NCBI RefSeq assembly: GCF_020037025.1
Contig: NZ_JAIQLH010000040.1
Span: forward strand, 1-49,068
Direction: 5' to 3'
DNA from: Streptomyces huiliensis
GTDB lineage: Bacteria > Actinomycetota > Actinomycetes > Streptomycetales > Streptomycetaceae
DNA length: 49,068 nt
Positions 42,787 to 49,068 of this stretch are shown piece after piece. Below the pieces are notes generated by a model that saw nothing but the letters and a program-made list of their open reading frames with translations, searched no databases and was not told where the DNA came from. A program made the position numbers and the translations under genes. How positions within the stretch are numbered: position 1 is the stretch's first letter; each line of letters starts with the position of its first letter.

Positions 42787-42875
42787 CGTGAGGAGAGAGC
42801 GTGCGGGCTCGGTTCCTCGGTGAATTTCCGCGCAGCGGCTGCGCGAAGCAAGCGAGATCGGAAGGCAGTTACTCC

Positions 42876-44168
42876 ATGACGGCACGCCCAGACTCATCCG
42901 CAGGAGACGTAGTAGACGTTGTCGGGATCGGGTTCGGCCCTTCCAATCTCGCACTCGCCATCGCTCTTGAGGAAACCGCGGAATCCGCCGGGCAACCCAG
43001 CATGCGCTTCTACGAGCGGCAGCCCCGCTTCGGCTGGCACCGCGGCATGCTGATGGAAGACGTCACCATGCAGGTCTCCTTCCTCAAGGACCTGGCGACC
43101 ATGCGCGACGCGACGAGCCGGTACACGTTCGTCTCCTACCTCCAGGAGAAGGGCAGGATCGCCGAGTTCATCAACAGCAAGACGCTGTACCCCCTGCGGG
43201 TCGAGTTCCACGACTACCTCGAATGGGCGGCCCACCGCTTCCGTTCGCACGTGACGTACGGCACCGAGGTCACCGCCGTCCGGCCGGTGACCGAGGACGG
43301 CGTGGTGACCCACGTCGACGTGGTGGCCCGTCCCGCGTCCGGGGGCCCGGAGACCGTCGTCCAGCGCGCCCGGAACGTCGTGATCGGCCTGGGTCTGACG
43401 CCGCACCTGCCGGAGGGCGTCCGGGAGACCGAGCGCGTCTGGCACAGCTCGGGGCTGATGCACCGGACCCGCGATCTCGCCTACGCCCCGCGGGACTTCG
43501 TCGTCGTGGGCTCCGGCCAGAGCGCCGCCGAGGCCGCCGGCTACCTGCACGGCACCTTCCCCGACGCCACGGTGCACACGGTGCTCTCGCGCTACGGCTA
43601 CAGCGTCGCCGACGACAGCCCGTTCGCCAACGGCGTCTTCGACCCCGAGGCGGTCGACCGCTTCTTCGCCGCTCCGGACGACGCCAAGCGGCGCCTCCTC
43701 GACTACCACGGCAACACCAACTACGCGGTGGTGGACCTCGACCTGTCGCAGGAGCTGTACCGCAGGAGCTACCAGGAGAAGGTCCTGGGCCGGCAGCGGC
43801 TGCGGATGCTCAACACCTCCCGCGTCACCTCCGTCGACGAACACGCCGACGGTGTACGGGTGGTCGTCGAGTCGACCACCTCCGACGAGGTGCGGACCCT
43901 CGACGCGGACGCCGTCGTCTACGCCACCGGCTACCGGCCGAGCGACCCGGCGCCGCTGCTCCGGGAACTGCTCCCCGAGTGCAAGCGCGACGAGCGGGGA
44001 CGGCTCGACGTGGCGCGGGACTTCCGCGTCACCACGTCCGACGCGGTGCGCTGCGGGATCTACGTCCACGGAGCGAGCACCGAGCACTCCCACGGTCTGT
44101 CGGCCGGCCTCCTGTCCACCACCGCGGTCCGGTCCGGCGAGATCGCCGACTCCCTCACCAGGAGGTAA
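42876..44168 (+). CDS. L-ornithine N5-monooxygenase (KtzI type)
   Basis: 430 residues from ATG 42876 (GGAAGG, 10-nt spacing). An in-frame GTG at 42801 has a better ribosome site (GAGGAG, 14 bp after the mbtH stop) but would add 25 residues without family character. FAD motif: VVGIGFGPSNLALAIALEE. Substrate region: LMEDVTMQVSFLKDLATMRD. NADPH motif: DFVVVGSGQSAAEAAGYLHG. Late motifs: VVYATGYRPSDP and HGASTEHSHGLSAGLLS, as in SidA/PvdA/KtzI. It hydroxylates the ornithine side-chain amine. The next gene, 2 bp downstream, is a KtzT-type enzyme, so the hydroxyornithine is probably used for piperazate rather than a hydroxamate. Confidence 0.93.
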   Translation: MTARPDSSAGDVVDVVGIGFGPSNLALAIALEETAESAGQPSMRFYERQPRFGWHRGMLMEDVTMQVSFLKDLATMRDATSRYTFVSYLQEKGRIAEFINSKTLYPLRVEFHDYLEWAAHRFRSHVTYGTEVTAVRPVTEDGVVTHVDVVARPASGGPETVVQRARNVVIGLGLTPHLPEGVRETERVWHSSGLMHRTRDLAYAPRDFVVVGSGQSAAEAAGYLHGTFPDATVHTVLSRYGYSVADDSPFANGVFDPEAVDRFFAAPDDAKRRLLDYHGNTNYAVVDLDLSQELYRRSYQEKVLGRQRLRMLNTSRVTSVDEHADGVRVVVESTTSDEVRTLDADAVVYATGYRPSDPAPLLRELLPECKRDERGRLDVARDFRVTTSDAVRCGIYVHGASTEHSHGLSAGLLSTTAVRSGEIADSLTRR

Positions 44169-44170
44169 CC

Positions 44171-44869
44171 ATGTACGTCCCCACGATCTACCAGGCGGAA
44201 GACCGCACATGGCTCCGCCGCGTCGTCGAGCGGTACCCGCTCGCCACGCTGATCACCAACGGGCCGGAGGCGCCGTACGCCACCCATCTCCCGGTGATCT
44301 TCACCCCGGGCGGCACCCCCGAGACCGGGGCCCCCGAGACCGGCGGCCCCGAGACCGGCGGACCCGAGGGCGCCACCCTCCTCGGGCACATGAACCGGTC
44401 CAACCCCCACTGGGAGGCGCTGGCCGACGGCGTCCAGGCACAGCTGGTCTTCACCGGCCCGCACGGTTACGTCACCCCCGCCGTCTACGAGACGACGCCG
44501 GCGGCACCGACCTGGAACTTCGTCTCCGTGCACCTCCAGGGAACGCTGCGGCTCATCCCCGATTTCGAGGAGACGCTGAACGTCGTCCGCATGACGGTCC
44601 AGGCGTACGAGAAGGAGTTCGGCGACGGCTGGGAGACGGAAGGGTCGCTGGACTACTTCCGGCAGATCGGCCCGGCGGTCGGGGCCTTCCATTTCGACGT
44701 GCGGTCGGCGGACGGCATGTTCAAGCTCAGCCAGGAGAAGGACCCGGACGTCCGGGAGAAGGTCGCCGCCCGGTTCGGCACCGGCGGCACGGGACGCGGC
44801 GCCGAACTCGCCGCCTTCATGCGCGAGTTCCTCGGCACCGACCGCGGCACCGACCGCGCCGGCGCCTGA
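44171..44869 (+). CDS. Piperazate synthase-like protein (KtzT type, PaiB/FMN-binding split-barrel fold)
   Basis: 232 residues from ATG 44171, with an ideal AGGAGGT site overlapping the end of the ornithine hydroxylase gene. The fold is that of PaiB-like split-barrel proteins: MYVPTIYQAEDRTWLRRVVE, LLGHMNRSNPHWEAL, PTWNFVSVHLQGTLRL, GSLDYFRQIGPAVGAFHFDV and GMFKLSQEKDPDVREKV. This family includes KtzT, the haem enzyme that closes the N-N bond of N5-hydroxyornithine to give L-piperazic acid. The partner gene just upstream makes that substrate, so this role is favoured over a transcriptional regulator. An insert of PETGG repeats (about residues 50-67) is unusual. Confidence 0.85.
   Translation: MYVPTIYQAEDRTWLRRVVERYPLATLITNGPEAPYATHLPVIFTPGGTPETGAPETGGPETGGPEGATLLGHMNRSNPHWEALADGVQAQLVFTGPHGYVTPAVYETTPAAPTWNFVSVHLQGTLRLIPDFEETLNVVRMTVQAYEKEFGDGWETEGSLDYFRQIGPAVGAFHFDVRSADGMFKLSQEKDPDVREKVAARFGTGGTGRGAELAAFMREFLGTDRGTDRAGA
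44318..44371 (+). repeat. 15-bp repeat in the piperazate synthase-like gene
   Basis: About 3.5 in-frame units of a CCCGAGACCGGCGGC type encode PETGA-PETGG-PETGG-PEG between the first strand block and LLGHMNRSNPHW. Confidence 0.85.
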
Positions 44870-44914
44870 GCGCACGCGTCCCCCACCCCATTCACCCCCA
44901 GCAGAGGAGCGCCC

Positions 44915-45808
44915 GTGCCCGCCACCGATGTGACCCCTTCCACCCCTTCCGTCACTTCCGCCCCTGAGCACGGCCGACGCCGGGAGGCGACCCCGCGCCG
45001 CCTCCTGATGTGCCGTCCCAGCCACTACGGCGTCGTCTACTCCATCAACCCGTGGATGCACCCGGACAAGCCGTGCGACACCGGCCTGGCGCTCGCCCAG
45101 TGGGAGGAGCTGCGCCGGCTCTACACGTCGCTCGGCCACACCGTCGACGTCATCGACCCGATCCCCGGCCTGCCCGACATGGTGTTCGCCGCCAACGGCG
45201 CGACGGTCGTCGACGGCAAGGTGCTCGGGGCGCGGTTCCGCCACGCGGAGCGGACGGCCGAGGGACCCGCCTACCTCTCCTGGTTCCGGGAGCAGGGGTT
45301 CGAGGACTTCCTGTGGCCGGAGTTCATCAACGAGGGCGAGGGCGACTACCTCCTCGTCGGCCGCCGCCTCCTGGCCGGCACCGGGTTCCGCACCGACCCG
45401 CGCTCGCACGCCGAGGCACAGGAGTTCTTCGGCGTCCCGGTCACCGGCCTCACGCTGGTCAACCCGCGCCACTACCACCTCGACACCGCGCTGTCCGTGC
45501 TGTCGGAGGACGAGATCATGTACTACCCGGACGCCTTCTCGCCGGGCAGCCGGTCCGTGCTCGCGGAGATGTTCCCCGACGCGATCCTGGCGTCCCCCGA
45601 GGACGCGGCGGTCTTCGGGCTCAACGCGTTCAGCGACGGCTACAACGTCGTCCTGCCGCAGGCGGCCACCGGTCTCGCCGCGCAGCTCCGGGAGCGCGGC
45701 TTCAACCCGGTCGGCGTCGACCTCTCCGAACTGCTCAAGGCCGGGGGCAGCGCCAAGTGCTGCACCCTCGAACTGCGGTCCGCCCAGGCCCCGCGGGCGT
45801 CGGTCTGA
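44915..45808 (+). CDS. Arginine dihydrolase/DDAH-like amidinohydrolase
   Basis: 297 residues from GTG 44915, with AGAGGAG upstream. Residues 1-30 are a Thr/Pro/Ser-rich leader. The guanidino-group-modifying fold follows: LLMCRPSHYGVVYSINPWMH near residue 30, LPDMVFAANGATVVDGKVLG, FINEGEGDYLLVGRRLLAG (acid), LVNPRHYHLDTALSVLSEDE (His) and GGSAKCCTLELR (nucleophile Cys near residue 285). The INPWM element is, to my knowledge, typical of arginine dihydrolases (ArgZ/AgrE N-domain), which turn arginine into ornithine, CO2 and ammonia; DDAH-type citrulline formation is the alternative. Position between the piperazate synthase-like gene and the NRPS suggests ornithine supply. Confidence 0.78.
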   Translation: MPATDVTPSTPSVTSAPEHGRRREATPRRLLMCRPSHYGVVYSINPWMHPDKPCDTGLALAQWEELRRLYTSLGHTVDVIDPIPGLPDMVFAANGATVVDGKVLGARFRHAERTAEGPAYLSWFREQGFEDFLWPEFINEGEGDYLLVGRRLLAGTGFRTDPRSHAEAQEFFGVPVTGLTLVNPRHYHLDTALSVLSEDEIMYYPDAFSPGSRSVLAEMFPDAILASPEDAAVFGLNAFSDGYNVVLPQAATGLAAQLRERGFNPVGVDLSELLKAGGSAKCCTLELRSAQAPRASV

Positions 45809-45864
45809 CCTCGGTCCGACCCGCACGAGCACAGGCCGGGACAGGCCGGAACAAGGGGGAATCC

Positions 45865-47052
45865 GTGGAGAGTTACGACATCGTCGTGGTGGGCGCGCGC
45901 TGCGCCGGCGCGTCGACCGCGCTGCTGCTGGCCCGGCAGGGACGGCGCGTCCTGCTGGTCGACAAGGCGTCCTTCCCGTCGGACACCATGTCCACGCTCT
46001 ACATCCACCCGCCGGGCGTCGCGCGGCTGGCGCGGTGGGGGGTGCTCGACGACGTCGTGGCCTCCGGCTGCCCGCCGCTGGACACCATCAGCCACGACGT
46101 CGACGGGCTCCGGCTGGCCGCCGCCGTGACGCCGGTGGACGGCGCGACCGCCGCCTACGCGCCGCGCCGGCACGTCCTCGACGGCCTGCTCGTGCGGGCC
46201 GCCGTGGCGGCGGGCGCCGAGTTCCGGGACGGGACGCGGGCGGAGGAGCTGGTGTGGCGCGACGGCCGGGTCACCGGGGTCCGCCTGCGGACCGGCGACT
46301 CCGTACGGACCGTGTCGGCGGGGCTGGTCATCGGGGCCGACGGCATGCGGTCCAAGGTGGCGGAGCTGGCCGACGCGCCCGTCGTCCGCTCCGCGCCCCT
46401 GGCGACCTGCGTGTACTACACGTTCTGGAGCGGGCTGCGCACGGGATTCGGCTTCCACGAGAGCGTCGGGCGCTGGATCGCCCGGATCCCGACCCACGAC
46501 GACCTCACGGTCGTCGCCGCGTACCTGCCGCAGGACGAGTTCCAGGCCGCCCGCCGCGATCCCGCCGAGGCGTACCTGTCGGCGGTCAAGTCGACGGCCC
46601 CGGACCTGTACGAGCAGCTGATGGCCGGCGAGCGCGCCGACCGGTGGCGCGGGACGGGCGACCAGCGGAACTACTTCCGCCAGGCGCACGGCCCGGGCTG
46701 GGCGCTGGCCGGTGACGCGGCCCACCACCTCGACTCGATCACCGCCCGCGGCATCACCAACGCGCTGATCCAGGCCGAGCTGCTGGCCGGCTCCCTGGCC
46801 GGAGTGGACGTCGCGGACACGGCGGCCGTCGACGAGGCGACGGCGCGGTTCGGGCGGGACATGGCCGCCGCCCTCGCCGAGCCGTACGCGAGCACCCTCG
46901 AACTGGCCAAGCTCCGGCCGACGAAGGCACGGCTGCGCATGCTGCGCGCGGTCGCCGCGTCGCCGGAACTGACGTCGCGTTACTTCGCCCTGTCCTCCGG
47001 CGCCATCAGGATGCGCGAGTTCATGACGGCCGACGTGGTGGACCTGCTGTAG
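45865..47052 (+). CDS. FAD-dependent oxidoreductase/monooxygenase (geranylgeranyl-reductase-like)
   Basis: 395 residues from GTG 45865, with AAGGGGGA upstream. The FAD motif VVVGARCAGASTALLLARQG begins near residue 8, RHVLDGLLVRAAVAAGAEF and VIGADGMRSKVAELADAP (DG motif) follow, and the second FAD motif is WALAGDAAHHLDSITARGIT near residue 275. C-R/C-A-G in the first motif is typical of the GGR/chlP-like subgroup and of some halogenase-related monooxygenases, but the halogenase WxWxIP motif is absent. It may oxidise an amino acid residue of the peptide, such as piperazate dehydrogenation or hydroxylation; this is inference. It ends 80 bp before the NRPS. Confidence 0.82.
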   Translation: MESYDIVVVGARCAGASTALLLARQGRRVLLVDKASFPSDTMSTLYIHPPGVARLARWGVLDDVVASGCPPLDTISHDVDGLRLAAAVTPVDGATAAYAPRRHVLDGLLVRAAVAAGAEFRDGTRAEELVWRDGRVTGVRLRTGDSVRTVSAGLVIGADGMRSKVAELADAPVVRSAPLATCVYYTFWSGLRTGFGFHESVGRWIARIPTHDDLTVVAAYLPQDEFQAARRDPAEAYLSAVKSTAPDLYEQLMAGERADRWRGTGDQRNYFRQAHGPGWALAGDAAHHLDSITARGITNALIQAELLAGSLAGVDVADTAAVDEATARFGRDMAAALAEPYASTLELAKLRPTKARLRMLRAVAASPELTSRYFALSSGAIRMREFMTADVVDLL

Positions 47053-47132
47053 ACCTCGCGCGTCCCCAAGCCGCCGCACCCCCCATCTCCCGCCGGCAGC
47101 CCACCGCTGCCTGCCGCACGTAAGGTTGAGCA

Positions 47133-49068
47133 TTGATCCCGTTGTCCTTCGCGCAGCGCCGGTTGTGGTTCGTCCACCAGTTGGAGGGACTGTCGGCGAC
47201 GTACAACATCCCCCTGGTGCTGCGGCTGACCGGTGGGCTCGACGACCGGGCGCTGGGTGCGGCGGTCGCCGACGTCGTGGGCCGGCACGAGAGTCTGCGG
47301 ACCGTCTTCCCGGCCGTGGACGGCGTGCCCGAGCAGCGCGTCCTCGACATGGACGGTGCGGACTTCGGCTGGGACGTCGTCGACGCCTCGGGGTGGCCGA
47401 AGGACGCCCTGGACGACGCCGTGGCGCGGGTCACCGGGTACGCGTTCGACCTGGCCGCCGAGATCCCGTTCCGCGCCCGGCTGTTCCGGGTGGCGGCCGA
47501 CGAGCACCTGCTGGTGCTCGTGATGCACCACATCGCGTCGGACGGCCTGTCGATCCCCCCGTTCCTGCGGGACGTCGAGCAGGCGTACGGCGCCCGTCTC
47601 GCCGGGCAGGCCCCCGGCTGGGCGCCGCTGCCGCTGCGCTACACGGAGCACACGTTGCGCCAGCGCGAGGCGCTCGGCAGTGAAGACGACCCCGGCAGCG
47701 TGCTCAGCCGCCAACTGCGGTTCTGGGACAGGACGCTCTCCGGCTACGAGGGCCGGCTGGAGCTCCCGACCGACCGGCCGTACCCGGCGGTTGCGGACCA
47801 CCAAGGCGCCCGCATCCCCGTCGAGTGGCCCGCGTCGCTCCAGGAGCAGGTCCGGCGGGTGGCGCGGGAGCACCGGTCGACCGGCTTCATGGTGGTCTCG
47901 GCGGCCCTGGCGCTCCTGCTGTCCAAGCTGAGCGGCGGCCCCGACGTGGCGTTCGGCGTGCCGACGACGGGCCGGCGCGACGCCGACCTCGCCGGCCTGG
48001 TGGGGTTCTTCGCCAACACCCTGGTGCTGCGGGCGGACGTCTCCGAGCGGCTGACCTGCGGTGAGCTGCTGCGGCAGGTCCGGGACCGGACGCTGGACGC
48101 GTCGGCGCACCAGGACGCGCCGTTCGACACCCTCGTCGACCTGGTCAACCCCGCACGCTCGGCGGCCCACCACGCGCTGGTGCAGGTCATGCTCGGCTGG
48201 CAGAACCACATCACGGCCGAGCTCGACCTGCCGGGGGTGCGGGCGGAGACCGTGCCCACCTCCTCCCGTCAGGCCCGGATGGACCTGACCTTCGCCCTGG
48301 GCGAGCGGTACACCGGCTCCGGCGAGCCGGCGGGCATCGGCGGCGTGGTCGAGTACCGCACCGACGTGTACGACGCGGCGACGATCGAGACGCTGGTGGA
48401 CCGGCTGCGGCGGGTCCTCTCCGCGATGGTCGCGGACATGGACCGGCCGGTCGCCTCGGTGGACGTGCTGGACGACGACGAGCGCGCCCGGCTCGACGAG
48501 CTGGGCCGGCGCTCGGTGCTCGCGGAGGCGGCCGGCGGTACCTCCGTCCCCGAGCTGTTCGCGGCCCGGGCGGCCCGGCGGCCGGACGCGGTGGCGCTGA
48601 CGTTCCGGGACCGCTCGTGGACGTACCGCGAGCTGGACGAGGCGTCCACGCGGCTGGCGCGGCTGCTGGAAGGCCGGGGCGTGGCCGCGGGCGACGCCGT
48701 CGCCCTGCTGCTCCCGCGCTCGGCCGAGACGGTGGTCGCGGTCCTGGCCGTGCTGAAGCTGGGCGCGATGTACGTGCCGGTCGACGTCAAGCACCCGGAC
48801 GAGCGGGTGGCGTTCGTCCTCGGCGACGCGGCTCCGAAGGCCGTGCTGACCACGGCCGGGCTGGCCCACCGGGTCGAGGGCACCGGCGTGCCGGTGGTGG
48901 ACGTCGCCGACCCCGGCCTGTCCGGCGAGTCGGCCGCGGCCCTGCCGTTCCCGGACGCCGAGCGCGTCGCCTACATCATCTACACCTCGGGCACGACCGG
49001 CCGCCCCAAGGGCGTCGCGGTCTCCCAGGCGAGCGTCACCCGGCTGTTCACCTCGACGGCCCCGGGCT
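47133..49068 (+). CDS. Non-ribosomal peptide synthetase, first module C-A; 3' end outside window
   Basis: The start is TTG 47133: an in-frame TGA lies at 47127-47129 and AAGG precedes by 7 nt. About 645 codons are visible and the frame is open to the end. Residues 2-430 form a condensation domain: LSFAQRRLWFVHQLEG, MHHIASDG (HHxxxDG, residues about 131-137), VGFFANTLVLR and HQDAPFDTLVD. It resembles an LCL-type domain but is the first domain of the protein, so it may accept an acyl or peptidyl donor from another protein. The adenylation domain begins near residue 475: WTYRELDEAS (A1-like), LKLGAMYVPVD (A2) and YIIYTSGTTGRPKG (A3, residues about 612-625). The specificity pocket lies beyond the window. 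Confidence 0.95.
   Translation, partial: MIPLSFAQRRLWFVHQLEGLSATYNIPLVLRLTGGLDDRALGAAVADVVGRHESLRTVFPAVDGVPEQRVLDMDGADFGWDVVDASGWPKDALDDAVARVTGYAFDLAAEIPFRARLFRVAADEHLLVLVMHHIASDGLSIPPFLRDVEQAYGARLAGQAPGWAPLPLRYTEHTLRQREALGSEDDPGSVLSRQLRFWDRTLSGYEGRLELPTDRPYPAVADHQGARIPVEWPASLQEQVRRVAREHRSTGFMVVSAALALLLSKLSGGPDVAFGVPTTGRRDADLAGLVGFFANTLVLRADVSERLTCGELLRQVRDRTLDASAHQDAPFDTLVDLVNPARSAAHHALVQVMLGWQNHITAELDLPGVRAETVPTSSRQARMDLTFALGERYTGSGEPAGIGGVVEYRTDVYDAATIETLVDRLRRVLSAMVADMDRPVASVDVLDDDERARLDELGRRSVLAEAAGGTSVPELFAARAARRPDAVALTFRDRSWTYRELDEASTRLARLLEGRGVAAGDAVALLLPRSAETVVAVLAVLKLGAMYVPVDVKHPDERVAFVLGDAAPKAVLTTAGLAHRVEGTGVPVVDVADPGLSGESAAALPFPDAERVAYIIYTSGTTGRPKGVAVSQASVTRLFTSTAPG

Noticed and set aside
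44171..44869. PaiB-type transcriptional regulator
   Set aside because: Fold-level similarity only. Operon position directly after the ornithine hydroxylase favours a piperazate synthase.
45865..47052. Flavin-dependent halogenase
   Set aside because: The FAD motifs fit loosely but the WxWxIP motif of halogenases is not present.
42523..49068. Siderophore cluster because of the ornithine N5-monooxygenase and NRPS
   Set aside because: The following gene is KtzT-like, and no iron box, formyl/acetyltransferase or siderophore uptake genes are visible. Piperazate formation explains the hydroxylase better. The part to the right could still change this.

Overview
The window is a high-GC (roughly 70-75%) chromosome segment with dense genes, strong G/C preference at third codon positions, frequent GTG/TTG starts and GGAGG-type ribosome sites. 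Gene content (family-1 Ung, FprA, CtpI-like P-type ATPase, FUSC, DUF6083, LutABC, many TetR/MarR regulators, NRPS) points to Streptomyces or a close relative; the species cannot be named from the sequence.

Left edge (1-2700): the 3' part of an aminodeoxychorismate synthase gene (PabB domain) followed 29 bp later by a 4-hydroxybenzoate-3-monooxygenase-type flavoprotein. The pair looks like the end of a gene cluster whose remainder lies to the left. Positions 2.8-13 kb hold a TVP38-type membrane protein, two small minus-strand genes, a very large CtpI-like P-type ATPase, an AraC-regulator remnant, an operon pairing a ribbon-helix-helix/double-Clp-N protein with a beta-lactamase-fold hydrolase, and a DUF6083 gene. 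Positions 13-32.4 kb are mostly housekeeping: TetR, FprA, alpha/beta hydrolase, Ung, a GlcNAc-kinase-like ATPase, a CbiX-like protein, a lactonase, FUSC, Lrp, DD-carboxypeptidase, YjbQ, GNAT, TetR, a flavin monooxygenase, the lutABC lactate operon and an SGNH hydrolase. Positions 32.4-36.5 kb hold an ABC exporter divergent from a MarR regulator and a secreted PNGase-A-like protein.

The right third (36.7 kb to the end) is a natural-product locus. It contains a heterodimeric ABC exporter, a minus-strand FAD monooxygenase, then a co-directional series: mbtH, a KtzI-type ornithine N5-monooxygenase, a KtzT-type piperazate synthase (PaiB-like fold), an arginine-dihydrolase/DDAH-like enzyme, a second FAD oxidoreductase and an NRPS that starts with a condensation domain and leaves the window inside its first adenylation domain. 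Read together: arginine to ornithine, N5-hydroxyornithine, then L-piperazic acid, then loading on the NRPS. No iron box was seen upstream, so a piperazate peptide is favoured over an iron-regulated siderophore.

A cross-cutting feature is that many unrelated genes carry short in-frame tandem repeats or low-complexity expansions, mostly in multiples of 3 bp and often at their 3' ends or across the stop codon. The most striking is an 11-unit, 12-bp repeat at the 3' end of lutB. Two promoters (13.25 and 15.43 kb) share a probable TetR operator of form TTGRCT-N6/7-AGYCAA.
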